Assembly: GCA_030529625.1 (NCBI GenBank)
Contig: JAUMWN010000022.1
Span: 1-33,795 of the forward strand
Direction of reading: 5' to 3'
Source of the DNA: Coriobacteriales bacterium
Lineage (GTDB): Bacteria > Actinomycetota > Coriobacteriia > Coriobacteriales > Atopobiaceae
Length of the DNA: 33,795 bases
Below are positions 7,668 through 18,086 of this stretch, piece by piece (the first letter of the stretch is position 1; each line of letters opens with the position of its first letter). Under the pieces are notes generated by a model, which was not told the origin of the DNA, made no database searches, and worked only from the letters and a program-made list of their open reading frames with translations. The position numbers were made by a program, and so were the translations under genes.

Positions 7668-7706
7668 AGGCCTTCGGGACAGACGTTGCCCGAAGGCCTT
7701 CTTGTT
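7668..7706 (+). terminator. Rho-independent terminator between response regulator and kinase
   Basis: Perfect 11-bp arms (7668-7678, 7689-7699; AGGCCTTCGGG and its complement) enclose a 10-base loop and are followed by a T-rich TTCTTGTT. It lies 28 bases after the regulator stop and about 95 bases before the kinase start. The kinase and dinB would need read-through or their own promoter. Confidence 0.8.
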
Positions 7707-7801
7707 ATTGGGTGGGCGAGCGAGCGGCCGTGTGTGGCTCCAAGCCTCACATGGGTAGTATTATGGTGACGGCACGCCCAAAACCCGAAAGCGAGAAGAC
7801 C

Positions 7802-9058
7802 ATGCTCAAAAGCCTCCGCAGAAAGTTCGTGGCAATCATCATGACGTTGGTTGGCATCGTATTGATCTCGGTCTTGGGTGGCAGCTACGTCTCCTCGTGG
7901 CAAGCACAACGGGAGCTGGTGTATGAGGCCCTCGAGCGAAACCTCGTGGGAAGCGTGTACGACTTCCCACGCATGGGCACGCACATGATGGGCGATCGCG
8001 AGGACCAGGGCCGTGCGAACGTACTCATCCTTGCCATAGACCTGGATTCTGAGGGCATGGTGCTCGCCACCAACAACGCGCCCATAATAGTGGACTCCTC
8101 CGCGCTGGCTGACCTGCTGGGCTCCATACTCAAGAGTGACGCGGACACCATGTGGAACGAGTCCAACCACGTCGCCTGGATGCGCCAGCAGCGCTCGAGC
8201 GGGTCGTGGCGCGTGGTTATTGCCGACACCTCGGCAGTGGACGTGTCGCTGAGCACCCTTGCGGCACGCGACGTAGCCATTATCGTGTTGGCCATGGCTG
8301 TGTTGCTGGTTATCTCCATCTTCCTCTCCACGTGGGTGCTCAAGCCCGTGGAGGCCGCGTGGGATCAGCAGCGGCAGTTTATTGCCGATGCGTCACACGA
8401 ACTCAAGACACCCCTGGCGGTGATTATTGCCAATACGCAGATTCTGGAGGCCGACAAGGGCATACCAAGCGAGAGCATGCGCTGGATCCAGAGCACCGCC
8501 GACGAGTCCGCTCACATGAAGAGCCTGGTGGAGGAGCTCCTTGAGCTCGCCCGCACCGACGAGACCACGGCAGGCGCCAAGGACGTGATGCGCAGCGAGT
8601 CGGTGGACTTCTCCGCCATGGTGGAGAACGCCGCCTTGGAGTTTGACGCCATCGCCTTCGAGCGCGGCAGCCTTATAGAGCAGGACATCGACCAGGACGT
8701 GTGCGTGCAGGGCGACCCGGAATGGCTCGCCCGTCTTTGCAAGATACTCATAGACAATGCCTGCAAGTACTCCGCGCCCGGCAGCCCCGTTCGCGTCGAG
8801 CTGCACAAGGAGCCCAAGCGCTGCGCGCTCAGCGTAAACAACCACGGCAACGTAATAGACCCCGCCGACCTCCCCCACGTGTTCGACCGGTTCTACCGAA
8901 CCGACAAGGCTCGCAGCCGTGACGCACACACGGGAGGCTTTGGGCTTGGTCTGGCAATCGCCAAGGGCATATGCACCTCCCACGGCGGCACCATCTCGGC
9001 AACGAGCGACGAGGCCACGGGCACGACCTTTACGGCCACGTTGCCAACCCAATCGTGA
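7802..9058 (+). CDS. Sensor histidine kinase without HAMP domain (CiaH-like)
   Basis: A 418-aa membrane kinase. TM1 is at about 9-28 and TM2 at about 158-179, enclosing an extracytoplasmic sensor region of about 130 residues of unknown ligand. The H-box ADASHELKTPL carries the phospho-acceptor His199 only about 20 residues after TM2, so there is no room for a HAMP domain. The KPxxxxWxxQxxFxxDASHEL layout resembles streptococcal CiaH. The ATPase domain shows the N-box ILIDNACKYS (Asn319), an F-box VFDRFYR and a G-box GGFGLGLA. The start is uncertain: 7802 fits a short cytoplasmic N-terminus, 7763 is an in-frame alternative, and neither has a strong ribosome binding site. It probably phosphorylates the upstream regulator, and dinB follows after 14 bases. 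Confidence 0.9.
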   Translation: MLKSLRRKFVAIIMTLVGIVLISVLGGSYVSSWQAQRELVYEALERNLVGSVYDFPRMGTHMMGDREDQGRANVLILAIDLDSEGMVLATNNAPIIVDSSALADLLGSILKSDADTMWNESNHVAWMRQQRSSGSWRVVIADTSAVDVSLSTLAARDVAIIVLAMAVLLVISIFLSTWVLKPVEAAWDQQRQFIADASHELKTPLAVIIANTQILEADKGIPSESMRWIQSTADESAHMKSLVEELLELARTDETTAGAKDVMRSESVDFSAMVENAALEFDAIAFERGSLIEQDIDQDVCVQGDPEWLARLCKILIDNACKYSAPGSPVRVELHKEPKRCALSVNNHGNVIDPADLPHVFDRFYRTDKARSRDAHTGGFGLGLAIAKGICTSHGGTISATSDEATGTTFTATLPTQS

Positions 9059-9072
9059 ACGGTAGCGCGAAC

Positions 9073-10293
9073 ATGGCACAGGACTCTCCCCTCTCGTGGC
9101 ATGGACGCGCCGTTGGCCTTATGGACCTGGACGCATTCTTCGCCTCGGTGGAGCAGCTCGATCATCCGCAATGGCGCGGTAAGCCGGTTATCGTGGGAGG
9201 GTCGCCCAAGCGCCATGGCGTGGTGTCCACGGCAAGCTACGAGGCGCGCGCGTTTGGCGTGCACTCGGCAATGCCCTCAATGGTGGCCCAGCGCCTGTGC
9301 CCGCACGCCATTTGGACGAGGGGAGACCACAGGCGCTATCGCGAGCTCAGCAATGCCGTGATGGACATCATCGTAAACGAGACGCCGCTCGTGGAGCAGG
9401 TCTCCATAGACGAGGCATTCTTTGACGTGACCCCAGGCACCTACTCAAACGAGAGTCCCATCACCATCTGCCGACGCATCCAGGAGCGGGTGAGCGAGCT
9501 GGGCATTACCTGCTCCATTGGGCTGGGAACCAACAAGACCGTGGCCAAGATCGCATCCGAGCGCGAGAAGCCCCGTGGTCTCACCGTGGTGCTGCCCGGC
9601 ACCGAGGCGTCCTTCTTGGCACCGCTTCCCGTGCGTGCCCTCTCGGGCATTGGCAGCGCAAGCGAGCGTACCCTGTTGGAGCTCCACATTCGCACGCTCG
9701 GCGAGCTGGCACGCCAGGACCCAAGCCAGATGGAGGCCATCTTTGGCGTAGCCGGTCCCCACATGGTGCAGCGCGCCCAAGGTCGCGAGGACAGCCGCGT
9801 ACGCGCCATAGACGAGGAGCGCGAGGTGAAGTCCGTCTCGCACGAGCGGACGTTTGCCGTGGACCTCACCAGCGCCCAGGACGTGCGCGCCGCCATAGGG
9901 CATGTGAGCGAGCTGGTGGGAATGCGCCTGAGGAGGAAGGGACTCGAGGGGTCGCAGGTCACGCTCAAGATAAAGCTTGCCACCATGCGCCTGCACACCG
10001 CGCAGCGACAGCTTGAGCAGTCCACCCACGACGAGCGGGTGTTTGGCCCCGTCGCCTGCGAGCTGCTGGACGAGCTGTGGGTCCCTGGCACGCCCATACG
10101 CCTCGTGGGCGTGGCGATGAGCGGGTTTGGCAGACGTCCCACGCAGCTTTCGCTGTTCGAGGATACCCAGGAACAAGGAGAAAAGACAGACGCCCTCCTT
10201 GAGGCAACCGACAAGCTGCGGCAACGCTTTGGCAGCGACGCGCTCATGTACGGGAGGGACCTGCGCCTAAAAAACCGTATGACGCGGGAGTAG
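9073..10293 (+). CDS. dinB: DNA polymerase IV (Y-family)
   Basis: A 406-aa translesion polymerase. The catalytic carboxylates are present: Asp18 in MDLDAFFASVEQ and Asp113-Glu114 in VSIDEAFFD. The steric and palm/finger motifs VSTASYEARAFGV and SIGLGTNKTVAKIASE are also clear. The little-finger domain follows, and near the C-terminus QLSLFED is a canonical beta-clamp-binding motif. The start is uncertain: ATG at 9073 was chosen, but a GTG at 9055 overlapping the kinase stop (GTGA) is in frame and would mean translational coupling. The close spacing to the kinase gene implies co-transcription, so error-prone synthesis may be under two-component or read-through control. No LexA-like box was recognised upstream. 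Confidence 0.95.
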   Translation: MAQDSPLSWHGRAVGLMDLDAFFASVEQLDHPQWRGKPVIVGGSPKRHGVVSTASYEARAFGVHSAMPSMVAQRLCPHAIWTRGDHRRYRELSNAVMDIIVNETPLVEQVSIDEAFFDVTPGTYSNESPITICRRIQERVSELGITCSIGLGTNKTVAKIASEREKPRGLTVVLPGTEASFLAPLPVRALSGIGSASERTLLELHIRTLGELARQDPSQMEAIFGVAGPHMVQRAQGREDSRVRAIDEEREVKSVSHERTFAVDLTSAQDVRAAIGHVSELVGMRLRRKGLEGSQVTLKIKLATMRLHTAQRQLEQSTHDERVFGPVACELLDELWVPGTPIRLVGVAMSGFGRRPTQLSLFEDTQEQGEKTDALLEATDKLRQRFGSDALMYGRDLRLKNRMTRE

Positions 10294-10310
10294 CCGCGGC
10301 GCTTCTATCC

Positions 10311-10359
10311 GCACTGGGGACTGTCCCCTGCGTTCAGGGGACTGTCCCCCCCCCAGTGC
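10311..10359. repeat. Inverted repeat on GGGGACTGTCCCC, copy 2
   Basis: The left arm (10311-10330) and right arm (10335-10359) pair outward from a CGTT loop. Each carries GGGGACTGTCCCC, and the right arm has a run of nine Cs that breaks perfect symmetry. It fills most of the 78-base gap between the convergent genes dinB and rsfS, where it could terminate either transcript. It shares the core 13-mer with the element at 1161-1208. Confidence 0.85.
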
Positions 10360-10371
10360 GGGTTTGCGAGC

Positions 10372-10728
10372 TTACTGCTGCAGGAAGTCAACCCGCGGCG
10401 CGTCACCCCACAGGCGCTCGAGGCGGTAGTACTCGCGCGACTCGGGAAGGAACGCGTGGATTACCACCGAGCCGTAGTCCAGCAGCACCCAGCTCGCCCC
10501 GGCCCGGCCCTCGTGCGAGAGCGGGTCGAGGCCCGCGTTCTTCTTGATGCGCTCCTCCACCTCTTCCACCACGGCCGAGAGCATGCGCGGGTTTGCCGCC
10601 GAGCAGATCACGAAGTAGTCACATACGTCTGAGAGTCCGGTAAGGTCCAGCGCAACGATGTCCTCCGCCTTCTTGTCGTCTGCGGCGGTAACGGCCATGC
10701 GCGCGAGTTCCGACGGTGTTGTGGGCAT
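10372..10728 (-). CDS. rsfS: Ribosomal silencing factor RsfS
   Basis: A 118-aa member of the RsfS/Iojap family, which binds L14 on the 50S subunit and blocks subunit joining under nutrient limitation. Family blocks visible are VALDLTGLSDVCDYFVICSA, the central helix VEEVEERI, and WVLLDYGSVVIHAFLPESREYYRLERLWGDA. Length is normal for the family. The ATG at 10728 has an AAGGAAG site upstream. It is the last gene of the obgE-proB-nadD-yqeK-rsfS run; nadD-yqeK-rsfS is a widespread linkage. The palindromic repeat at 10311-10359 follows. Confidence 0.96.
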   Translation of the reverse strand: MPTTPSELARMAVTAADDKKAEDIVALDLTGLSDVCDYFVICSAANPRMLSAVVEEVEERIKKNAGLDPLSHEGRAGASWVLLDYGSVVIHAFLPESREYYRLERLWGDAPRVDFLQQ

Positions 10729-10745
10729 GCCACACTTCCTTTCGT

Positions 10746-11420
10746 CTAGCGGCCTCGACGGGCGCGGTTCGCGCGCTCGAGTGCCAGCGTGTTATAGATG
10801 TCTATGGTCCTGGGGAGCAGGTAGCGCCCACCCTCGAGCACATACACGATACCCCCGACAAACGCCTCCCAAAACACGTCCGCAAGTGGGACCTTGCCCA
10901 CCAGGTCGCGTGTGGCCTGTATGCCCGGGCTCGCCTTCCTCAGCGGCTCGATGCCATCGGCAACGAACAGGACCATGTCCAGGTCGCCCATGTTCCTGCA
11001 GGCGGAGGTATGGCAGTCGATGGCATGCCACACCTCGTTGGGAAACTCGGGATAGCGCTTGGGGAGCTCGCGGGCCGCGACCATGCCGTGGAGCAGCGGC
11101 TCCATGGACTCGAGGGGCACCCCGCAATCGATGCTCAACACCCGTGCCCGCTCGATGAGCTCAGCCGGCGGAACCACCTTGTCCCAGTCGTGCAGCAGAC
11201 CCGCAATCCGGGCGAGGTAAGGATCAACACCATACATGCACGCCAGGTGCTCGCACATGCGCGCCACCGAGAGGGTGTGCGCGAGGCGACGGGGCTTGGG
11301 ACTGAGCTGCTTGCGCACGTCCGCCTCTATGGCCTTGATCGATGCCCGCTGCCACTTCTTGTAGGGAACCTTGGACTTCCCTCGTGGCTTCCATTGCTCA
11401 GTCTGTCCGTTGCTCGCCAC
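10746..11420 (-). CDS. yqeK: YqeK-type HD-domain diadenosine tetraphosphate hydrolase
   Basis: A 224-aa protein with an HD metal-dependent phosphohydrolase domain: His48 in RRLAHTLSVAR, the His77-Asp78 pair in AGLLHDWDK, His111 in LLHGMVA, and a later Asp in LFVADGIEP. YqeK enzymes symmetrically cleave Ap4A to two ADP, and their gene typically follows nadD and precedes rsfS, as here. The N-terminal ~40 residues are basic (PRGKSKVPYKKWQR) and appear specific to this lineage. The start is GTG at 11420 with a GGGGAGG site; it overlaps the nadD end by 23 bases. Confidence 0.9.
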   Translation of the reverse strand: MASNGQTEQWKPRGKSKVPYKKWQRASIKAIEADVRKQLSPKPRRLAHTLSVARMCEHLACMYGVDPYLARIAGLLHDWDKVVPPAELIERARVLSIDCGVPLESMEPLLHGMVAARELPKRYPEFPNEVWHAIDCHTSACRNMGDLDMVLFVADGIEPLRKASPGIQATRDLVGKVPLADVFWEAFVGGIVYVLEGGRYLLPRTIDIYNTLALERANRARRGR

Positions 11421-12160
11421 GGCGCCTCCCCTCCGTCTGCCCGTCTGCGTCGACGATTACCGTTGAGCCATATCGACGCGGCAGCACCCCATAGAGCTTG
11501 TGCTTGTGAATATAACCCGTTACCGTGTCGGGCGTGAGGTAACGCAGGCTTTGCATCGCGGCCACACGCTCGCGCAGGTAACTGGACGAGATGGCGAGCG
11601 CAGGCACCTCCAAATACGTTACGTCAAACTCGAACGGTGACTCTGCGATGGCGTGCTTGGCATGCGCGAGGTCGTACCCAGGCCGAGTCGCCCCCACCAG
11701 ATGGGCAAGCTCCGCGATCTTGTGCGCGTCACGCCACGTCACCACCTCTGCGATGGCGTCGGCGCCGGTGATAAAGTAGAACTCGACGTTTGAGGGATAG
11801 ATGCTTGCCAGGCACTCAAGCGTGTCGGCGGTATAGGTAATGCCCTCACGGTCCACCTCAAACCGGCTTGCCAGGAAGTGCGGGTTGTCGGACGTAGCGA
11901 GCAGCGTCATCGCATAGCGATCCTCGCCCGCCGTCACGCGCTTGCCCTGCTTGAAGGCGGGCCGTCCCGCCGGCATAAACACCACGACGTCCAAGTCCAG
12001 GTCGTCGAACGCCTGCTCGGCAGCGACCAGATGGCCGTTGTGTATGGGGTCGAACGTGCCGCCCATAATGCCCATGCGATAGGTTCGTCGGGGATCCTGT
12101 CCCAGCAGCGGAAGGTCGCCACGCTCCACGACGCTTGCCGCGACGTCGTAGGCCATCTCA

Positions 12161-12168
<8 letters not shown>
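11398..12168 (-). CDS. nadD: Nicotinate-nucleotide adenylyltransferase
   Basis: A 256-aa NadD that joins ATP and nicotinic acid mononucleotide to form NaAD in NAD synthesis. The nucleotidyltransferase signature GGTFDPIHNGHL is near residue 35 and the second motif AISSSYLRERV near 215. The N-terminus is about 25 residues longer than in many homologues, and a hydrophilic tail (DADGQTEGRRRGEQRTD) extends past the usual end into the yqeK start. ATG at 12168 has an AAGGA site about nine bases upstream. ATG at 12177 is in frame but its ribosome site would be too close. The start overlaps the proB stop. Confidence 0.94.
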
Positions 12169-14737
<2,569 letters not shown>

Positions 14738-14765
14738 CCAACAAAGCGCTTACCGCACATGCGCG

Positions 14766-15017
14766 CTATGCGCTGGTGCGCACATGCACAAAATGCTTGG
14801 TTCCCTTGGTGAACTCCACAACGCCGTCGGCCAAGGCAAAGAGCGTGTCGTCCTTGCCACGCCCCACGTTCTCACCCGGCGTGATGTGCGTACCACGCTG
14901 GCGAACGATAATCTGGCCAGTCTTGATTGCCTGACCGCCGTAAATCTTGGTGCCGAGTCGCTGGCCGCGCGAATCACGACCGTTTCGGGATGAACCCAAA
15001 CCCTTTTTGTGAGCCAT
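14766..15017 (-). CDS. rpmA: 50S ribosomal protein L27
   Basis: An 83-aa L27 beginning [22 protein letters not shown], with the conserved [27 protein letters not shown] block. The N-terminal tail reaches the peptidyl-transferase centre. The N-terminus is the short actinobacterial form without the cleaved extension found in some Firmicutes L27. It lies 43 bases after rplU and is co-transcribed with it. Confidence 0.98.
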   Translation of the reverse strand: MAHKKGLGSSRNGRDSRGQRLGTKIYGGQAIKTGQIIVRQRGTHITPGENVGRGKDDTLFALADGVVEFTKGTKHFVHVRTSA

Positions 15018-15060
15018 AGTCTCACCTGCCTATCTACTCTTGAGCAAACGCTCGATCCAG

Positions 15061-15408
15061 TTACTCCGCATCCTCGGTCGAAGCCGCTACCGGGGCCTCC
15101 TCAACGGGAAGCGCGCAAATCTTGAGCTTGGTGAGGTTTTGGCGATGACCCTTGGTGCGGTGATAGCGCTTGCGCTTCTTGAACTTGAAGACGATTACCT
15201 TCTTGCCCTTAAACTGATCGAGAACCTCGGCCTCAACCTTCTTGCCCTCGAGCGCGGCAGAATCGACAGTGCTGGTGGCTCCGTCATTCAGCATCAGGAC
15301 GTCAAGGCTAACCTTGTCGCCAGGCTGCGCATCGAGCTTTTCGACGTCAATGACGTCGCCCTGGGCAACCTTGTACTGCTTGCCACCGGTGGAAACGATT
15401 GCGTACAT
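15061..15408 (-). CDS. rplU: 50S ribosomal protein L21
   Basis: A 115-aa L21. It begins MYAIVSTGGKQYKVAQGD and has the basic KFKKRKRYHRTKGHRQNLTKLKI region that binds 23S rRNA. The C-terminal ~20 residues are a short Ala/Glu-rich tail. ATG at 15408 has a GAGGAG site and fits the family start. The in-frame extension to 15492 would include the promoter and is rejected. It is the first gene of the rplU-rpmA-obgE operon, driven by the promoter at 15449-15476. Confidence 0.98.
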   Translation of the reverse strand: MYAIVSTGGKQYKVAQGDVIDVEKLDAQPGDKVSLDVLMLNDGATSTVDSAALEGKKVEAEVLDQFKGKKVIVFKFKKRKRYHRTKGHRQNLTKLKICALPVEEAPVAASTEDAE

Positions 15409-15448
15409 GTGTGACTCCTCATTGCTTGTTTTGATGCAACGGCTATGA

Positions 15449-15476
15449 ATTATACCGCCAAGTTCGTGCGCGTCAA
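15449..15476 (-). promoter_or_regulatory. Strong promoter of rplU-rpmA(-obgE)
   Basis: On the minus strand TTGACG (15471-15476) and a perfect TATAAT (15449-15454) are separated by 16 bases. The leader before the L21 ATG would be about 35 nt, too short for a structured riboregulator. It is the best sigma-70 promoter in the window. Confidence 0.8.
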
Positions 15477-15516
15477 TGAAAATCCGCAGCATAATGGAGA
15501 GAATACGAACGAGCCG

Positions 15517-16203
15517 TCAGCCCCACATAGACCCCATGGGGTCCAGGCGGCTCCCATCCTCCTGTTCGTGCCACTGGCCCACCCGACACACACGCAACGG
15601 TACACAGCCCACCGCAGCCTGCACGAGGACGGCAGGCCGCAACGCCCCGGCCTCGGTGGTCCTCGTTTGGATGGACAGCGCCACCCCCTCGCTGGTATCG
15701 GTCGCATGGCAGGACATGAGCGTGGGCGAGACCTGTATGCGCCTGAGCTTTGGTCCGCGCATGTACTCGATGACGTCTTGTGCCACCACGCGCTCCACAC
15801 CCTGTGCGAAGACGTCCGCGTCAACACCGTCTGCCTGCACCACCGCGTCCCAACGAGACACGTTTACCCAAGCCTCCAACGCCGGGACCTTGCGCGGCAG
15901 TAGCTTACACGCGTTGGGCTGCAGGGCCGAAGGCGTCGCCTCGCGCAGCTGGGCGAGCGCTTGTGTGACATCGACGGGGTGTGGCAGCATGAGGTCGTAG
16001 TACTCCCCCGCCGACGATGCGCCCACCGGCAGGGCCTGCGAGAACTGGATGCGCATGCGACGGGCAAATCCGTTGCCCACCTCAAAGGGCAGACCCGACC
16101 TGCGCACGCAGCGCATGATGGTGTTCATAACCTCCAGGTGGCCCAAATACGCCAGACGACCGTCCTTCACGTAGCGAACGCGCATCCTGCATGGCTCCCC
16201 CAT
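15517..16203 (-). CDS. DUF2344 / TIGR03936 protein, stand-alone
   Basis: A 228-aa protein of the DUF2344 family, recognised by RVRYVKDGRLAYLGHLEVMNTIMRCVRR at the N-terminus and IQFSQALPVGASSAGEYYDL near 45-65. In many bacteria this domain is fused to the C-terminus of a TIGR03960 radical-SAM protein; here the partner is a separate gene ending 12 bases upstream. The function is unknown. The N-terminus is reminiscent of small RNA-binding folds, but I cannot show binding residues. The start at 16203 has an AGGGAGGG site. The long open frame upstream of it runs through the radical-SAM gene and is a shadow. The gene is followed by rplU, a linkage seen in other Gram-positives and suggestive of a ribosome-related role (inference). 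Confidence 0.85.
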   Translation of the reverse strand: MGEPCRMRVRYVKDGRLAYLGHLEVMNTIMRCVRRSGLPFEVGNGFARRMRIQFSQALPVGASSAGEYYDLMLPHPVDVTQALAQLREATPSALQPNACKLLPRKVPALEAWVNVSRWDAVVQADGVDADVFAQGVERVVAQDVIEYMRGPKLRRIQVSPTLMSCHATDTSEGVALSIQTRTTEAGALRPAVLVQAAVGCVPLRVCRVGQWHEQEDGSRLDPMGSMWG

Positions 16204-16214
16204 ACGCACCCTCC

Positions 16215-18086
16215 CTACGCACGCCTTGCGGCAAGGTCGTTGCAGACGCCCAACGCAGTGCACACGCCGCAGCCCGCGCAGGTGTCGCGCGTGCAGTCGC
16301 TCGTCGTCTTGCCCTGCATGGCCCGTCTCCACTCGCGCTGCAAATACCCCTTGGACAAACCCGGCGAGGTGTGATCCCAGGGAAGGCGCGCGTCGAGCGG
16401 GAACGACTCGCAGGCAACGTCCTCCAAGTCGATGCCCACCGCCTGTGCGGCCTGCTGCCACCGCTCAAAGCTAAACTGGTCGGTCCAGGCGTCGAATCGG
16501 CACCCACGGCGCCAGGCCTCCAGCACCAGGTCGAAGCCGCGCCTACCCATCTTGGAAAGCACGCCCTCGACAAGCGAGGTCTCAGCGTCGTGATAGGAGA
16601 TGCGCACGGCACGATCGGTGGCCGCATGTAGCATGAGCCTTTGACGCCTGCGCACCTCCTCCAGCGGCAGTTGTCCGGCCCACTGGAACGGCGTGTGGCT
16701 CTTGGGCACAAACACCGCGACCGAGATGGACACCGACACCTTGCTCCTTGGGCCCAGTCGCTCCCGTCCGAGCAGGACCACGCGGGTCGCCGTCTGGGAG
16801 ATACCCTCTACGTCGTCGTCGCCCTCGGTGGGAAGGCCCATCATAAAGTAGAGCTTCATGCGGCGATACCCGCACGAGAAGGCATTGAGCACCGCCCGGT
16901 TTAGGTCCTCGTCGGTCACGTTCTTGTTTATAACGTCGCGCAGACGCTGGGTGCCCGCCTCGGGTGCAAACGTGAGGCCGGCCTTGCGCGAGGAACCCAC
17001 GATCTTGGCCATCTCCACGCCAAAACTATCCAGACGCTGCGAGGGTATGCTCACACGCACGCCCTGGGCGTCAAGTCGCTCCCCCAGCTCCCGCAGAATG
17101 CCAGCGCACTGGGAGTGGTCGGTGGTGGAAAGCGACGACAGCGAGCACTCGTCAAACCCGCTCTCCTTGAGCCCGCGCTCTACCGCGTCCACGACCTGGC
17201 CTTGGGGACGCTCGCGTACCGGTCGGTACGTCATGCCCGCCTGGCAGAACCTACATGCACGTGCACAGCCGCGAAGCACCTCTATGGCAAATCGGTCCTG
17301 GACGACGCCCATGTAGGGCACGATGCGCTGGGCGACGGGCTCGGTGGCCGCCAAGGAGCCCACGCAGTGCTTGTGCACGACTTCCGGAGCGCCACTTCCC
17401 GGCTTGGGGACGGCATATCCCCAGCGCGTGGACGTCTCGTCGCACACCACCTCGTACAATGAGGGCACATACACCCCCTCGATGCGTGCCAGGCGGGTCA
17501 GTATCTCCTGGCGAGCGAGGCCCCGCGCACGCGCGTCGCGCACACAGGCAGCCATCTCCACAAGCGCACCCTCGCCGTCGCCCAAAAGGACCGCGTCGAA
17601 CATGGGTGCCACGGGTTCGCAGTTCCACACGCTCGGGCCACCGGCGACCACGATCGGTTCGTCCTGGTCGCGCTCGCTCGCCCGAATGGTTATGTGGGCC
17701 AAGTCCAAGGTCTCCACGACGTTGGTGCACACGAGCTCGTGCGCGAGTGCGATGCCCACGAGATCGAACGACGCGACCGGACTGCTCGACTCCAGCGAGA
17801 GCAGCGGAATGCCACGCTCCCTCATGAGCCCACTCATGTCGACCCAAGGCAGATAGGCGCGCTCACACGACATGCCCTCCTGGGCGTTCACCTCGTTGTA
17901 CAGGATGGAAAGCCCCAAGTTGGGCTGCCCCACCTCGTACACGTCGGCGTAGAGCAGGCACACGTGGAAGGGGCCGTCCTGTCGCTCCTGCGCACCCCAC
18001 TCGTGGTTGAGGTATCTGCTGGGATGCTCGACCATGCCCAGCAGCGGCTCAAGCTCGCAAAACCTGTCTACTCGCTCCAGCCTCAT
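16215..18086 (-). CDS. Radical-SAM protein, TIGR03960 type, with possible B12-binding-like N-domain
   Basis: A 623-aa radical-SAM enzyme of unknown substrate. The 4Fe-4S/SAM motif CxxxCxxC is in RGCARACRFCQAG (Cys274, 278, 281). Upstream, residues about 40-170 (HVCLLYADVYEVGQPNLGL... IVVAGGPSVWNCEPVAP) resemble the Rossmann-type B12-binding region of related families. The barrel continues through TFAPEAGTQRLR and YFMMGLPTEGDDDV. A C-terminal cysteine cluster (Cys598, 603, 606, 609, 615) could bind a second Fe-S cluster or zinc. The start at 18086 overlaps the stop of the DUF697-like gene (ATGA), indicating coupling, and the DUF2344 gene follows 12 bases after the stop. RNA or ribosomal-protein modification is a guess from context. 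Confidence 0.88.
   Translation of the reverse strand: MRLERVDRFCELEPLLGMVEHPSRYLNHEWGAQERQDGPFHVCLLYADVYEVGQPNLGLSILYNEVNAQEGMSCERAYLPWVDMSGLMRERGIPLLSLESSSPVASFDLVGIALAHELVCTNVVETLDLAHITIRASERDQDEPIVVAGGPSVWNCEPVAPMFDAVLLGDGEGALVEMAACVRDARARGLARQEILTRLARIEGVYVPSLYEVVCDETSTRWGYAVPKPGSGAPEVVHKHCVGSLAATEPVAQRIVPYMGVVQDRFAIEVLRGCARACRFCQAGMTYRPVRERPQGQVVDAVERGLKESGFDECSLSSLSTTDHSQCAGILRELGERLDAQGVRVSIPSQRLDSFGVEMAKIVGSSRKAGLTFAPEAGTQRLRDVINKNVTDEDLNRAVLNAFSCGYRRMKLYFMMGLPTEGDDDVEGISQTATRVVLLGRERLGPRSKVSVSISVAVFVPKSHTPFQWAGQLPLEEVRRRQRLMLHAATDRAVRISYHDAETSLVEGVLSKMGRRGFDLVLEAWRRGCRFDAWTDQFSFERWQQAAQAVGIDLEDVACESFPLDARLPWDHTSPGLSKGYLQREWRRAMQGKTTSDCTRDTCAGCGVCTALGVCNDLAARRA

Noticed and set aside
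14758-14786. Nine-bp stem (one wobble) over the rpmA stop codon
   Set aside because: Made largely of alternating GCGC in coding sequence. The clear terminator just downstream explains the 3' end.
15530-15543. Perfect 14-bp palindrome GACCCCATGGGGTC
   Set aside because: It lies within the last codons of the DUF2344 gene with no T-run after it. A chance coding palindrome in GC-rich DNA is the simpler reading.
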